A stretch of DNA of 64,000 nt from Cyclobacteriaceae bacterium YHN15. GTDB taxonomy: Bacteria; Bacteroidota; Bacteroidia; Cytophagales; Cyclobacteriaceae. Location of the stretch: NCBI GenBank assembly GCA_003797895.1, contig RKQB01000001.1, positions 511,822-575,821 on the forward strand, given 5' to 3'. The notes below the pieces were generated by a model. The model searched no databases, was not told the origin of the DNA, and worked only from the letters and a program-made list of their open reading frames with translations. The position numbers and the translations under genes are program-made. Positions 20,907 through 31,974 of this stretch are shown here, in pieces. Every line of letters begins with the position of its first letter. The stretch's first letter is position 1.

Positions 20907-21676
20907 TTCATTACAAAACTTCCGAGGAAGTTCAGATAATCAAAGAAGGTGCTCAAATATTAGGTAAAGCTCACGGAGAAGTAGCAAAATATATTAAAGA
21001 AGGGGTAAAGACCTCTTTTCTGGATAAGATAGCAGAAGAGTACATCAGAGATAATCAAGGTGTACCTTCTTTTAAAGGTTACAATGGATTTCCAGCAGCT
21101 TTGTGTATCTCTGTAAATGAGGTCGTGGTTCATGGTTTTCCCAGTAATTATGTTTTGAAAGATGGCGATATAATCTCAGTGGATTGTGGAGTCTTTCACC
21201 AAGGTTTTCATAGCGATTCCGCTTATACTTACCCTGTCGGTGAAGTCTCCCCCCAAGTATTGTCATTGCTCAAAGCAACAAAAGAATCTCTCTATCTTGG
21301 TATTGAAAAAGCCATTTTAGGTAATAGAATTGGAGATATAGGTCACGCGATCCAAAAACATGTTGAAGCTAAGGGCTACACTGTAGTCCGTGAATTGGTA
21401 GGACATGGATTAGGAAGAAATCTCCATGAAGCTCCTGAAGTTCCTAATTACGGAAAAAAGGGAAGTGGCCCAATTCTTAAAGATGGTTTGATAATAGCCA
21501 TTGAACCGATGGTGAATCTTGGAACAAGGAATATCGTACAAGAAAGAGATGGATGGACCATTAGAACTGCTGATAGAAAGCAATCTGCTCATTTTGAGCA
21601 TACTATAGCCATCTTTGAGGACAGAACAGAAATATTGACTACGCACCAATATATAGAAGAAAATTTTAAATTCTAA
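20903..21676 (+). CDS. map: methionine aminopeptidase, type I
   Basis: Removes the initiator methionine from nascent proteins; 257 residues. The metal-binding set is visible: D in ISVDCGVF, D in HSDSAYT, H in [14 protein letters not shown] in IIAIEPMV and E in AHFEHTIAI. No N-terminal zinc-finger extension is present. It overlaps secY by 4 bases and is followed by infA after 2 bases. Confidence 0.97.
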   Translation: MIHYKTSEEVQIIKEGAQILGKAHGEVAKYIKEGVKTSFLDKIAEEYIRDNQGVPSFKGYNGFPAALCISVNEVVVHGFPSNYVLKDGDIISVDCGVFHQGFHSDSAYTYPVGEVSPQVLSLLKATKESLYLGIEKAILGNRIGDIGHAIQKHVEAKGYTVVRELVGHGLGRNLHEAPEVPNYGKKGSGPILKDGLIIAIEPMVNLGTRNIVQERDGWTIRTADRKQSAHFEHTIAIFEDRTEILTTHQYIEENFKF

Positions 21677-21678
21677 AT

Positions 21679-21897
21679 ATGGCTAAACAGACATCTATAG
21701 AGCAAGATGGTACGATCATAGAAGCATTGTCCAACGCAATGTTTAAGGTGGAATTGGAAAATGGACATCAACTGATCGCCCATATTTCCGGTAAAATGAG
21801 AATGAATTATATAAAGATACTTCCAGGTGATAAAGTGAAATTGGAATTGTCTCCTTATGATCTTTCAAAAGGTAGAATCGTTTACAGGTATAAATAA
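21679..21897 (+). CDS. infA: translation initiation factor IF-1
   Basis: Single OB-fold initiation factor that binds the ribosomal A site during start-codon selection, 72 residues. The sequence [71 protein letters not shown] matches IF-1 along its length. It is followed by a 101-base gap before rpmJ. Confidence 0.97.
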   Translation: MAKQTSIEQDGTIIEALSNAMFKVELENGHQLIAHISGKMRMNYIKILPGDKVKLELSPYDLSKGRIVYRYK

Positions 21898-21998
21898 AAT
21901 GTCATGAAATTAGCCTTTATCATTTAATTCTGTAGTTGATAAGAATAAATTGATAAAGTGTGGATTCCATGTGGCAATTGAAAATAAATTTAATACAC

Positions 21999-22115
21999 AT
22001 GAAAGTTAAGGCATCAATCAAGAAGAGAAGTGTTGACTGTAAAGTGATCCGTAGGAATGGAAAACTTTATGTCATCAACAAAAAAAATCCCAAGTTTAAA
22101 CAAAGACAAGGTTAA
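21999..22115 (+). CDS. rpmJ: 50S ribosomal protein L36, zinc-free type
   Basis: A 38-residue protein that opens [20 protein letters not shown] and ends NPKFKQRQG, which is L36. Only one cysteine (C14) is present instead of the CCCH zinc ligands, so it is the zinc-independent form. It lies between infA and rpsM, its usual place, 5 bases before rpsM. Confidence 0.96.
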   Translation: MKVKASIKKRSVDCKVIRRNGKLYVINKKNPKFKQRQG

Positions 22116-22120
22116 TCATT

Positions 22121-22498
22121 ATGGCAAGAATTGCAGGTGTTGACATACCAGACAACAAACGTGGTGAAATCGGCTTGACCTACATATTCGGTATCGGTAG
22201 GAGTTCAGCCAGAGCGATCCTGGAAAAAGCAGGAATTTCTTTCGACAAGAAAGCCGGTGAGTGGAATGATGAAGAATCAACCGCTATAAGAACTATAATC
22301 AATGAAGAGTTCAGAACTGAAGGCGCACTTAAGTCTGAGATTCAGTTGAACATCAAGAGATTGATGGATATCGGATGTTACAGAGGTCTAAGACATAGAA
22401 AAGGACTTCCTGTCCGAGGTCAAAAAACCAAAAATAACGCAAGAACTAGAAAAGGTAAGAGAAAAACTGTTGCCAACAAGAAGAAGGCAACTAAATAA
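22121..22498 (+). CDS. rpsM: 30S ribosomal protein S13
   Basis: Small-subunit head protein S13, 125 residues, which contacts the large subunit and P-site tRNA. Motifs are [68 protein letters not shown]. First gene of the alpha cluster with rpsK, rpsD, rpoA and rplQ. Confidence 0.98.
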   Translation: MARIAGVDIPDNKRGEIGLTYIFGIGRSSARAILEKAGISFDKKAGEWNDEESTAIRTIINEEFRTEGALKSEIQLNIKRLMDIGCYRGLRHRKGLPVRGQKTKNNARTRKGKRKTVANKKKATK

Positions 22499-22513
22499 AT
22501 CTTGAATTAGATT

Positions 22514-22912
22514 ATGGCTCAGAAAAGAAACGATAAAGCTAAAGGTAAAAAAAGAGTAGTTAAAGTAGAAGCAGTAGGCCAAGCGCATATAAAAGCTTCC
22601 TTTAATAATATCATCATCTCTATTACCAATAATTCTGGTCAAGTGATTTCTTGGGCTTCTGCCGGTAAAATGGGTTTCAGAGGTTCTAAGAAAAACACTC
22701 CCTATGCAGCGCAGATGGCAGCTCAGAACTGTGGTCAGGTTGCTTACGACCTAGGATTAAGAAAGATTGAGGTTTTTGTAAAAGGTCCGGGTGCAGGTCG
22801 TGAATCTGCTATCAGAACATTACAGAATGTAGGTTTAGATGTTACTACGATTATTGATGTGACCCCGCTTCCTCACAATGGTTGTCGTCCTCCAAAACGT
22901 AGAAGAGTTTAA
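22514..22912 (+). CDS. rpsK: 30S ribosomal protein S11
   Basis: Small-subunit platform protein S11, 132 residues. The segments [44 protein letters not shown] and the C-terminal [17 protein letters not shown] are diagnostic, including the asparagine-glycine pair often converted to isoaspartate. Fifteen bases after rpsM. Confidence 0.98.
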   Translation: MAQKRNDKAKGKKRVVKVEAVGQAHIKASFNNIIISITNNSGQVISWASAGKMGFRGSKKNTPYAAQMAAQNCGQVAYDLGLRKIEVFVKGPGAGRESAIRTLQNVGLDVTTIIDVTPLPHNGCRPPKRRRV

Positions 22913-22932
22913 TTTCTTAAAGAAAATATAGA

Positions 22933-23535
22933 ATGGCAAGATATACAGGTCCAAAGGCTAAAATCGCCAGAAGATTCGGTGAGCCGATCGAAGGATACAG
23001 CAAAGCTCTCCAAAAGAAAAACTACCCTCCAGGACAACATGGTAGAGGTAGAAGAAAAAAGCAATCTGAATATGCAATTCAGCTTGCTGAAAAGCAGAAG
23101 GCAAAATATATCTATGGTGTATTGGAAAGACAGTTCGCCAAGATGTTTGATATTGCTTCACGAAAACAAGGTATCACAGGTGAGAATCTCCTTCAGTTGT
23201 TAGAATCCAGATTAGACAATACTGTCTATAGACTTGGAATTGCTCCAACTAGAAGAGGTGCAAGACAACTCGTTTCCCACAAGCATATTCTTGTGAATGG
23301 CGAGGTGGTAAATATACCTTCCTACACTTTAAGGCCAGGTGATGTTGTAAGCGTTAGAGAGCGTTCTAAATCTCTCGAAGCGATTACTAACAGCTTGGCT
23401 GGGAAAAGTAACCGTTATCCTTGGTTGGAGTGGGAATATTCCTCTTTAACAGGTAAGTTCGTGTCAATTCCTTCTAGAGATGATATTCCAGAGAATATCA
23501 AAGAACAATTGATTGTCGAACTTTACTCTAAATAA
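22933..23535 (+). CDS. rpsD: 30S ribosomal protein S4
   Basis: Primary 16S rRNA-binding protein S4, 200 residues. It begins [19 protein letters not shown] and contains the S4 RNA-binding domain [48 protein letters not shown] (about residues 92-140). The N-terminal zinc cysteines of some species are absent. Twenty bases after rpsK. Confidence 0.98.
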   Translation: MARYTGPKAKIARRFGEPIEGYSKALQKKNYPPGQHGRGRRKKQSEYAIQLAEKQKAKYIYGVLERQFAKMFDIASRKQGITGENLLQLLESRLDNTVYRLGIAPTRRGARQLVSHKHILVNGEVVNIPSYTLRPGDVVSVRERSKSLEAITNSLAGKSNRYPWLEWEYSSLTGKFVSIPSRDDIPENIKEQLIVELYSK

Positions 23536-23566
23536 TTTACTTTCAGACTTAAATAGAACTATTGAT

Positions 23567-24556
23567 ATGTCCATATTAGCATTTCAAATGCCCGAGAAAG
23601 TGGTGATGGAAAAAGCCGATGACTTCCACGGTTTGTTTACCTTCAAGCCACTTGAAAAGGGCTATGGGGTCACTATAGGTAATGCCTTGAGAAGGATTTT
23701 GTTATCCTCTCTTGAAGGTTATGCCATCACCTCCGTGAAGCTTCCAGGAGTAGTTCACGAATTTTCCACGATTGAGGGCGTTGTAGAAGATGTGACTGAT
23801 ATCATCCTTAATCTGAAGCAGGTTAGATTCAAAAAAGTCCATGATTCCATAGACGGAAAAATCACTGTTGAAGTTAAAAATCAGTCTGTTTTCACCGCTG
23901 GAGATATCGCCAAGTTCACCTCTTCTTTTGAGGTATTGAATACTGATCTGGTCATTTGCCACTTGGATGAATCAAAAAGTTTTGAAATCGAATTGACAGT
24001 TGAAAAAGGAAGAGGTTATCTTCCAGCAGAAGAATCCAAACCTAAGGAGCAGGTATTCGGTGTGATTCCAATTGATGCCATCTTTACCCCGATTAAAAAC
24101 GTGAAGTACAGCGTTGAAAACACTAGGGTAGAGCAAAAAACCGACTTTGAAAAGTTGATCTTGGAAGTGACTACTGATGGATCTATCCATCCTGAGAAAG
24201 CACTTCAGGAATCTGCCAAAATCCTGATTCAACACTTCATGTTGTTCTCAGATCAGACAATGGTATTGGATTCAACCGGAATCTCCGAGCCAGAACCAAT
24301 TGACGAAGAATTCTTGCATATGAGAAAGCTTCTTAAAACACCTCTTGGTGATTTGGACCTTTCTGTGCGTGCTTTCAATTGTTTGAAAGCTGCTGATGTG
24401 AAGACCCTTGGGGATCTTGCGAAATTAGAAATTTCTGACATGATGAAATTTAGAAATTTCGGTAAGAAATCTTTGGCAGAGCTTGAGCAACTTATCCAAG
24501 AAAAAGGTTTGACCTTCGGTATGGATTTATCTAAGTATAAACTTGATGAAGAATAA
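23567..24556 (+). CDS. rpoA: RNA polymerase alpha subunit
   Basis: Alpha subunit, 329 residues. The start chosen is ATG at 23567 ([12 protein letters not shown]); the longer frame overlaps rpsD and adds residues with no family match. The N-terminal dimerisation domain holds [32 protein letters not shown], and the C-terminal domain (from about residue 258) holds the two helix-hairpin-helix units with [18 protein letters not shown] and [11 protein letters not shown]. Thirty-one bases after rpsD. Confidence 0.97.
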   Translation: MSILAFQMPEKVVMEKADDFHGLFTFKPLEKGYGVTIGNALRRILLSSLEGYAITSVKLPGVVHEFSTIEGVVEDVTDIILNLKQVRFKKVHDSIDGKITVEVKNQSVFTAGDIAKFTSSFEVLNTDLVICHLDESKSFEIELTVEKGRGYLPAEESKPKEQVFGVIPIDAIFTPIKNVKYSVENTRVEQKTDFEKLILEVTTDGSIHPEKALQESAKILIQHFMLFSDQTMVLDSTGISEPEPIDEEFLHMRKLLKTPLGDLDLSVRAFNCLKAADVKTLGDLAKLEISDMMKFRNFGKKSLAELEQLIQEKGLTFGMDLSKYKLDEE

Positions 24557-24561
24557 TTAAA

Positions 24562-25089
24562 ATGAGACACGGTAAGAAATTTAACCACCTTGGCAGGACA
24601 GCCAGTCACAGGAAAGCAATGCTTTCCAATATGGCAAACTCCCTGATTCTTCATAAGCGTATTTCTACAACGCTTGCCAAGGCTAAGGAGCTAAAAAAAT
24701 ATGTAGAGCCTCTTATAACAAGAGCTAAGGAAGACACTACCCATAATAGAAGGATAGCATTCTCTTACCTGCAAAGTAAAGAAGGAATCAAAACCTTGTT
24801 TGGAGAAGTAGTAGAAAAAGTGGGTAGCAGAGCCGGTGGATATACAAGAATTATCAAGACAGGTTTCCGTCTGGGTGATAATGCTGAAATGTGTATCATT
24901 GAATTGGTAGATTTCAATGAATTGATGTTGAAAGAGACCAAACCAGCGAAGAAAACCACTAGAAGAAGTAGAAGAGGTACGGCTAAGGCCGAAACTTCTG
25001 CTGTTGAGGCTCCAGCTGCTAAAGCTAAAGCCCCAAAGGTAGATGAGCCTGAATCAGAAGAAAATGAAGAAGAAAAATCTGCTGAATAA
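24562..25089 (+). CDS. rplQ: 50S ribosomal protein L17 with extended tail
   Basis: Large-subunit protein L17. The core (about residues 1-118) has [29 protein letters not shown] and [30 protein letters not shown] further 55 or so residues form a low-complexity Lys/Ala then Glu-rich tail that many bacterial L17 proteins lack; such tails occur in Bacteroidota. Last ribosomal gene of the block, followed by a strong terminator. Confidence 0.97.
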   Translation: MRHGKKFNHLGRTASHRKAMLSNMANSLILHKRISTTLAKAKELKKYVEPLITRAKEDTTHNRRIAFSYLQSKEGIKTLFGEVVEKVGSRAGGYTRIIKTGFRLGDNAEMCIIELVDFNELMLKETKPAKKTTRRSRRGTAKAETSAVEAPAAKAKAPKVDEPESEENEEEKSAE

Positions 25090-25113
25090 TTCATGCTGGT
25101 TTTTTAAAAATAT

Positions 25114-25147
25114 AAAGGGATTGGACTTTGGTTCAATCCCTTTTTTT
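25114..25147 (+). terminator. intrinsic terminator after rplQ
   Basis: AAAGGGATTG (25114-25123) pairs with CAATCCCTTT (25134-25143) around a ten-base loop and continues into a run of seven T. It ends the long ribosomal operon 25 bases past rplQ and separates it from carA. Confidence 0.92.
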
Positions 25148-25189
25148 ATATCTATGTTATTTTCACAAGGCTTATACTCCAAAAATCCT

Positions 25190-25197
25190 TAACTTTG
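25190..25197 (+). promoter_or_regulatory. candidate -7 box of the carA promoter
   Basis: TAACTTTG (25190-25197) matches the -7 consensus and sits 20 bases before the carA start. No TTTG is seen at the expected position 19 bases upstream, so only half of the promoter is supported. Confidence 0.4.
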
Positions 25198-25217
25198 GCA
25201 ATCATTAATTTTCTAAA

Positions 25218-26315
25218 ATGAACAAACAAAAAGCTACACTTCTTTTGGCAGATGGGACCCTTTTTAGCGGAACTTTGATCGGAAGTCCAGGAACTAATGG
25301 TGGTGAAATCTGCTTCAATACCGGTATGACGGGATACCAGGAAATATACACTGATCCTTCTTATACTGGTCAGATCATATTGACGACAACATCACACATT
25401 GGGAATTATGGGGTGATAGATTCGGAAGTGGAATCAGATCATCCTACAATTGCAGGAATAGTGGTCAATAGCTTCTCCGAAGTCTACAGCAGACTGGATG
25501 CCAGTGGTTCTTTGCAGGATTATCTTGTAAAATACGGTATCACAGGAATTGCTGACATTGATACCAGAAAGTTGGTCAGACATATCCGCTCCAAAGGGGC
25601 TATGAACGCCATCATCAGTTCTGAATATGAAGATGATTTGGCCGGATTGAAAGCTCAATTGAATTTGGTTCCGGATATGAACGGTTTGGAATTGTCCTCA
25701 CAGGTCTGTACTAAGGAACCTTTTTATTTTGGAGACAGAAACTCCCCAATTAAAGTAGCCTGTCTGGATTTTGGAATCAAATTGAATATTCTAAGAAACC
25801 TTGCTGAAAGAGGTGTTTACTGTAAAGTTTTCCCTGCAAAAACCACACTAGCTGAAATGGAAAGTTGGAATCCCGACGGATATTTCCTTTCCAATGGACC
25901 GGGTGACCCTGCAGTTATGGATTATGCAGTTAAGACTACAAAAGAAATATTGGCGACTAATAAGCCTGTTTTTGGTATCTGTTTAGGCCATCAGATTCTG
26001 GCAGAGGCTTGTGGGGTATCCACTTACAAAATGCACCACGGCCATAGAGGGCTTAACCACCCCATCAAAAATCTTCTTACCGGGAAAAGTGAAATTACCT
26101 CACAAAATCATGGTTTTGTGGTAAAAAGGGAAGATGTTATCAAAAGTGATGTGGTTGAAATTACCCATATACATTTAAATGATAATACAGTAGCGGGGAT
26201 CAGGCTTATAGATAAACCAGCATTTTCTGTACAATATCATCCTGAATCATCTCCAGGTCCGCATGATTCAAGGTATTTATTTGATGATTTTATTTCTTTA
26301 ATACATAAAAATTAA
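25218..26315 (+). CDS. carA: carbamoyl-phosphate synthase small (glutaminase) subunit
   Basis: Releases ammonia from glutamine for the large subunit CarB, feeding arginine and pyrimidine synthesis. It has 365 residues. The N-terminal CarA domain includes FNTGMTGYQEIYTDPSY. The class I glutaminase domain carries the nucleophile C255 in PVFGICLGHQ and the H341/E343 pair in SVQYHPES. carB is not in the window. It lies between the rplQ terminator and eno (22-base gap), and may share a transcript with eno. Confidence 0.97.
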   Translation: MNKQKATLLLADGTLFSGTLIGSPGTNGGEICFNTGMTGYQEIYTDPSYTGQIILTTTSHIGNYGVIDSEVESDHPTIAGIVVNSFSEVYSRLDASGSLQDYLVKYGITGIADIDTRKLVRHIRSKGAMNAIISSEYEDDLAGLKAQLNLVPDMNGLELSSQVCTKEPFYFGDRNSPIKVACLDFGIKLNILRNLAERGVYCKVFPAKTTLAEMESWNPDGYFLSNGPGDPAVMDYAVKTTKEILATNKPVFGICLGHQILAEACGVSTYKMHHGHRGLNHPIKNLLTGKSEITSQNHGFVVKREDVIKSDVVEITHIHLNDNTVAGIRLIDKPAFSVQYHPESSPGPHDSRYLFDDFISLIHKN

Positions 26316-26325
26316 CAACTCTTAA

Positions 26326-27615
<1,290 letters not shown>

Positions 27616-27642
27616 GTGTATAATTTTATGAGTGTTTGATTT

Positions 27643-27670
27643 AAAAGACAGCCTCCGGGCTGTCTTTTTT
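27643..27670 (+). terminator. intrinsic terminator after eno
   Basis: GACAGCC (27647-27653) pairs with GGCTGTC (27658-27664) around a TCCG loop, extended by AAAA/TTTT pairing and a T run. It lies 27 bases past the eno stop. Confidence 0.92.
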
Positions 27671-27928
27671 CATTTCACACTAGCTTAATTCCCAAACTTT
27701 TTTTCATTCCAAAAAATACGGCATTCTGAAAGTGGTTTAAAAATTTAAAAAATCACCTTAAATTTATTTCTAATCCTTCATTTCGGACAAGTAATAGATT
27801 GATATATTTCCGGCTTGCTACCAGTAGGCATCCAACGATATCTTAATCTGGCCAAATAAGACATTATCAATGAGCAAGAAAGCTGAAAATCATTTTCATT
27901 GATTCATTGGCAGCTATTTTCTATTATT
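27671..27928. other. intergenic region upstream of the geranylgeranyl-reductase-like gene
   Basis: An A/T-rich stretch between the eno terminator and the next gene. No complete TTTG-N19-TAnnTTTG promoter, tRNA or convincing open frame was found. It contains a short GAAAATCATTTTC palindrome near 27886 that may be chance. Confidence 0.5.
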
Positions 27929-29170
27929 ATGGAAATTTTTGATGTAGTAATAATCGGAGCAGGACCTGCTGGAGCAACAGCTGCCTGGCATTTGTCTGAC
28001 AAAGGATTGAATATTGCTTTATTGGACAAAAAATGCTTTCCAAGAGATAAAATCTGTGGAGATGCCTGGAGTGGAAATACAATCTTTGAACTCAAAAAAC
28101 TGGAAGAAAAAGGCTTAGATCTTTCTTTTTTTGAGGAAAAAGAAAAAGTATTTCCTGCGAATGGTTTGAGTTTTTTTTCACCTAAGGGGTATAAATTAGA
28201 CCTTGTGTTTTCAGATTCAATAGCGGGATTTGATAAGAAATTCTCAACTTCAGGTTATGTGAGCAAAAGGATTGATTTTGATGATTATCTTCTTTCACCA
28301 CTAAGGGACAGAAAAAATATTTCGGTAATTGAAAAATGTGAAGTCAAACAAGTCAATTTCCAAAAGGGAAAAGTTGATGTAGTTTGTAAGGATCGGATTA
28401 TTTCCACAAGCTTGGTTATTGGAGCTGATGGGGCGAATTCGATTTTGGCCAAAAAACTTTGGAGAAGTAAAATTGATAAAAATCACTATTCTGCAGGCAT
28501 TAGACAATATTATAAAAATGTTCATTTTGAAAGTGAGGAGAAATTAATTGAGCTTCATTTTTTACCACAAACCCTCCCTGGTTATTTTTGGATTTTCCCT
28601 TTGCCTGATAACCAAGCTAATGTAGGAATAGGCATATTGTCTTCAGAGATTCAAAAGAAATCAATCAATCTCAAGGGTCTTTTCAGGAAAATTCTGGATC
28701 ATCATCCAAGTATTTCAGCTCGGTTTGAAAACGCAAAGGCCTTAGAAAAACCAACAGGTTTTGGCTTGCCACTTGGTTCGAGAAGGAGCCCTTTGAGCGG
28801 TGATAGGTTCTTGTTAATAGGAGATGCAGGATCTTTAATAGATCCATTTACAGGAGAAGGTATAGGATACGCCATGACTAGCGGAAGACTTGCTGCTGAC
28901 TATATTTTCACCAATTGGGGCAAAACTGCATTTTTTGATAATCAAAAATTTGATGACCTTATATGGAGTAAAATTGGTTCAGAAATGCATACCGCTTACC
29001 AAATCCAACAATTACTCAAATTCCCATGGCTGTTTGATTGGGTAGTACGGAAGGCCAATAGAAACCGAAAAGTTAATGAGATATTGACTCAAATGGTTTG
29101 GATTCCATCAGAGAGGAAGAAGCTAAGTAATCCGCTGTTTTATTTAAGACTTCTTGGGAAATTTTTTTGA
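27929..29170 (+). CDS. NAD(P)/FAD-dependent oxidoreductase, geranylgeranyl reductase family
   Basis: A 413-residue flavoprotein of the geranylgeranyl reductase/PHBH-type superfamily. The FAD-binding Rossmann motif GAGPAGA lies at residues 10-16, and the second FAD motif around FLLIGDAGSLIDPFTGEGIGYAMTSGRLAA is intact. The early KICGDAWSG segment is typical of the geranylgeranyl reductase group, which reduces isoprenoid double bonds. The substrate cannot be named. The start is ATG 27929; an upstream in-frame ATG at 27899 adds ten residues before the Rossmann strand and is less likely. The gene stands alone and is followed by a terminator that serves the opposite strand. Confidence 0.85.
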   Translation: MEIFDVVIIGAGPAGATAAWHLSDKGLNIALLDKKCFPRDKICGDAWSGNTIFELKKLEEKGLDLSFFEEKEKVFPANGLSFFSPKGYKLDLVFSDSIAGFDKKFSTSGYVSKRIDFDDYLLSPLRDRKNISVIEKCEVKQVNFQKGKVDVVCKDRIISTSLVIGADGANSILAKKLWRSKIDKNHYSAGIRQYYKNVHFESEEKLIELHFLPQTLPGYFWIFPLPDNQANVGIGILSSEIQKKSINLKGLFRKILDHHPSISARFENAKALEKPTGFGLPLGSRRSPLSGDRFLLIGDAGSLIDPFTGEGIGYAMTSGRLAADYIFTNWGKTAFFDNQKFDDLIWSKIGSEMHTAYQIQQLLKFPWLFDWVVRKANRNRKVNEILTQMVWIPSERKKLSNPLFYLRLLGKFF

Positions 29171-29257
29171 AATAACCCAAATCACTTCATGGCAAGAGTT
29201 TCTTGAAAAGGAAGGAGCTTAGAATCCATCACAATTTCTAAATCAAAAAACTTTTTT

Positions 29258-29292
29258 AAAAAAAAGAGGTTTCTGCAAATGCAAAAACCTCT
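29258..29292 (-). terminator. intrinsic terminator of the GMC oxidoreductase operon
   Basis: The arms AGAGGTTT (29265-29272) and AAACCTCT (29285-29292) pair, with an inner TGCA/TGCA pairing. Read on the minus strand the stem is followed by a run of eight T. It therefore ends the minus-strand operon 10 bases after its last stop. Confidence 0.85.
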
Positions 29293-29302
29293 AGAATATA
29301 AC

Positions 29303-30010
29303 TTACCCTATTAGATTTCCATCGTCATCCCATTGGGCGATCTGCCCTCTTTCTTCTGGTTTTAGATAAATTGACAGATATTTTTCGGGATATTCAAAAC
29401 CATGTTTTTCCATGACCTCATCAGGTACACCATCCCAGGCATTGGGAGTATTCCCTTTATACCCAAGATATTTGAAGCCGATTTCTGAGGTAAAATAACC
29501 GGTAGAAGTCAGGTTTCTGAGCATGTTGAAAAACATCACTCCGCCCTTCATTTCCGCAGATGCTTTATCCGGCCAGGCAATCAGATCAATGACTTCCATG
29601 CGCTCTTTTTCCGAAAGATCCAGAAACTTCTTACCATAGGTGTCATCGCTATAATTGTCCATCCACATCAAACCACCCCTCATGGGGGTTTGGTAAGCAG
29701 GATAATCTTTCATCATAAACTCGATGAAATCAGGAACACCTGCTTCCGTGGCACTACCGGAGTCTCCATCTGCAGGCATAATTATATCCACCAATACATC
29801 CAGTTTTTTTCTTTCCTCATCTGTAAAGAATGTATCTGAAAGTAATCTTTGATCTCTTGCTATTTCTTCCTGTGTTCTCCCTCCTGGAGTGCCTCCTGCA
29901 ATTTTTGGTGAATAGTCCAATTCTTTGTCCTTGGGACTACAATGGGTCAGCAAAAACCCGGATGCCAAAGATCCGGTGAAAAGGAGTTTTAAATTTTCTC
30001 TTCTGTTCAT
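29303..30010 (-). CDS. gluconate 2-dehydrogenase subunit 3 family protein
   Basis: Small subunit partner of a GMC-type dehydrogenase, 235 residues. The start is the ATG at 30010 (MNRRENLKLLFTGSLASGFL); a longer frame runs back into the neighbouring gene and is rejected. The N-terminus has a twin-arginine pair (R3, R4), a hydrophobic stretch and a cysteine at residue 24 (LLTHC) that could be a lipidation site, so export is likely. The family stabilises or exports the large flavin subunit. It lies 11 bases after the GMC gene in the same operon. The third, cytochrome c, subunit found in some systems is not adjacent. Confidence 0.85.
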   Translation of the reverse strand: MNRRENLKLLFTGSLASGFLLTHCSPKDKELDYSPKIAGGTPGGRTQEEIARDQRLLSDTFFTDEERKKLDVLVDIIMPADGDSGSATEAGVPDFIEFMMKDYPAYQTPMRGGLMWMDNYSDDTYGKKFLDLSEKERMEVIDLIAWPDKASAEMKGGVMFFNMLRNLTSTGYFTSEIGFKYLGYKGNTPNAWDGVPDEVMEKHGFEYPEKYLSIYLKPEERGQIAQWDDDGNLIG

Positions 30011-30021
30011 CGCTCCGGAAT

Positions 30022-31764
30022 TTAAATGTTCTTCTTTTTCAATTGATCTACGATATAATCGGAGGTCCTCCAAGCAAGTGCCAAAATGGTCCAAGTTGGG
30101 TTTTTATCGGCCTGGGACACAAAAGGCCCTGCATCCACCACAAACAAGTTTTTACAGTCGTGCGCTTGGCAATTACTGTTTAAAACAGAAGAAGAGGAAT
30201 TGTTTCCCATTCTTGTAGTTCCCACCTCATGGATAATTCTCCCCGGAGCAGCTAAGCCATACATCGTGTCAGGTCCAGGTTTCTTTCCTAATAATACTGC
30301 CCCTGCCTCAGTGAGTAATTCTTCAAAAGTATCCTGCATGTGCTTGGCCTGTTTGATTTCCTGATCAGTCCATTTGTAATGGAATTTCAAAACTGGGATA
30401 CCATACTTGTCCACCACATTATTGTCAATTTCACAATAGTTGCTGTATTGAGGGATACTTTCTCCTCTGCCAGACATGCCTAGTGTACTTCCGTATAATC
30501 TCCGAATATCTTTTTTCAGTCCTTCTCCATAACCGCCATTTGGTGATGGGTTGCCAAATTCATCTTTAAGGTGTTTCCTCATGGTATCCATGGAAAAACC
30601 AATGCCATAAGAAGGCATTCCCATTCCTCCCCAATATTCTATATGATAACCTCTGGCAAAATCCAATTTCTTATTGTCCAACCACCATGGCGTATAAACA
30701 TGCATGCCACCCACTCCGTCCTCATTGTATCTTTCCCTATCGATCAAATCAGGCATGATGCCCATCCGGTCCGCGCCGGTTGAATCATGGAGATATCTGC
30801 CCACCATACCACTGCTATTACCAACACCATTCGGATGGGTTTTGGATTTGGAGTTCATCATGATCCGTGAAGACTCACAGGCAGAAGCCCCGAGGACAAC
30901 CACTCTGGAGCGGAGTTTATATTCCTTCATGTCTACCTTACTGATATAGGATACACCTGTGGCATTTCCCGAATCGTCGGTGGTGACAGTTCTTACCATA
31001 GCCATCGTGTAAAGGTCTACTTTACCTTTGGCCATTGCGGGTTTTATCAGGCAGGTCCCTGAAGAAAAATCAGCATAAGCCTGGCATGCCCGGTTACATT
31101 GATTACAAAAAAAACAAACCCCTCTTTCATTGTTGATTGGTCGGGTTAACATAGAAAGTCTTCCTGGAATAATGGGAATGTTTACTTTCTTGGCTCCACG
31201 CATCATATACATTTCGTGTAGCCTTGGCTTTGGCGGAGGTAAGAAAAATCCGTCCGGTTCATTATAAATGCCTTCTTTGGATCCAAAAACCCCAATAAGT
31301 TTATCTACTTTATCATAATATGGTTTGAGGTCATCGTAACCTATTGGCCAATCATCACCCATTCCATCAATACTCCTTCTTTTGAAATCATTGGGCCCAA
31401 ATCGTAAAGAAATCCTGCCCCAGTGGTTGGTCCTTCCTCCGACCATTCTTGATCTAAACCAATCGAAGGATGTTCCTTCCCCTCTAGTATAGGGCTCTCC
31501 TTCAATATCCCAACCGCCAATGGCTTGGTCAAAATCCCCAAAAGGTCTGATTCTAGTGCCTCCTCCGCGTCTGGGAGATTCCCAGGGTGGCCTCAATTGG
31601 GTTCTATCTTCTTCTTTGGCAGGGTCAAAGTCTCCCCCGGCCTCCAATACCGCAACCGATAAGCCTGCTTCCGAAAGGATTTTGGAAGCCATCCCGCCAC
31701 CAGCTCCGGAACCTACAATGATAACATCATAAGCTTCACCGGATGATTTGATCTCAAAACTCAT
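30022..31764 (-). CDS. GMC family oxidoreductase, large subunit, with a cysteine cluster
   Basis: FAD-dependent sugar or alcohol dehydrogenase of the glucose-methanol-choline family, 580 residues. The N-terminal Rossmann motif is GSGAGGG (18-24). The C-terminal GMC domain has GRIIHEVGTTRMG and the NLFVVDAGPFVSQADKNPTWTILALAWR segment. Four cysteines, C217, C220, C223 and C227, in the pattern CFFCNQCNRAC match the iron-sulfur segment known in FAD-glucose and fructose dehydrogenases. No signal peptide is seen; export with the Tat-like small subunit downstream is plausible. The substrate is unknown. Confidence 0.88.
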   Translation of the reverse strand: MSFEIKSSGEAYDVIIVGSGAGGGMASKILSEAGLSVAVLEAGGDFDPAKEEDRTQLRPPWESPRRGGGTRIRPFGDFDQAIGGWDIEGEPYTRGEGTSFDWFRSRMVGGRTNHWGRISLRFGPNDFKRRSIDGMGDDWPIGYDDLKPYYDKVDKLIGVFGSKEGIYNEPDGFFLPPPKPRLHEMYMMRGAKKVNIPIIPGRLSMLTRPINNERGVCFFCNQCNRACQAYADFSSGTCLIKPAMAKGKVDLYTMAMVRTVTTDDSGNATGVSYISKVDMKEYKLRSRVVVLGASACESSRIMMNSKSKTHPNGVGNSSGMVGRYLHDSTGADRMGIMPDLIDRERYNEDGVGGMHVYTPWWLDNKKLDFARGYHIEYWGGMGMPSYGIGFSMDTMRKHLKDEFGNPSPNGGYGEGLKKDIRRLYGSTLGMSGRGESIPQYSNYCEIDNNVVDKYGIPVLKFHYKWTDQEIKQAKHMQDTFEELLTEAGAVLLGKKPGPDTMYGLAAPGRIIHEVGTTRMGNNSSSSVLNSNCQAHDCKNLFVVDAGPFVSQADKNPTWTILALAWRTSDYIVDQLKKKNI

Positions 31765-31792
31765 GTTTTATAAAATTTTTATATTTGTATCA

Positions 31793-31822
31793 CAAGTTTA
31801 TAAAAAAAATTAAAAAATCAAA
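31793..31822 (-). promoter_or_regulatory. candidate promoter of the GMC oxidoreductase operon
   Basis: On the minus strand a TTTG box (31819-31822) is followed after 18 bases by TAAACTTG (31793-31800), one base off the -7 consensus. It lies about 30 bases before the GMC start. The spacing is one base short of ideal. Confidence 0.4.
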
Positions 31823-31974
31823 TAAGGTAATTTGAATTGGATTCATTAAAGTGAATATTTTTTTAGAAACTTAAAATAAGTACCTAGGGCTTTTATAATA
31901 CTTAAAGGTGATTATGGGAATGTATAAAATTTCTTATTTCAGTTTTTTGACAATATTTTTAAAACAATTATAAT

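Noticed and set aside
28140..28330. Possible frame problem in the geranylgeranyl-reductase-like gene because of a low-complexity run
   Set aside because: The frame is continuous and both FAD motifs are in the same frame with normal spacing.
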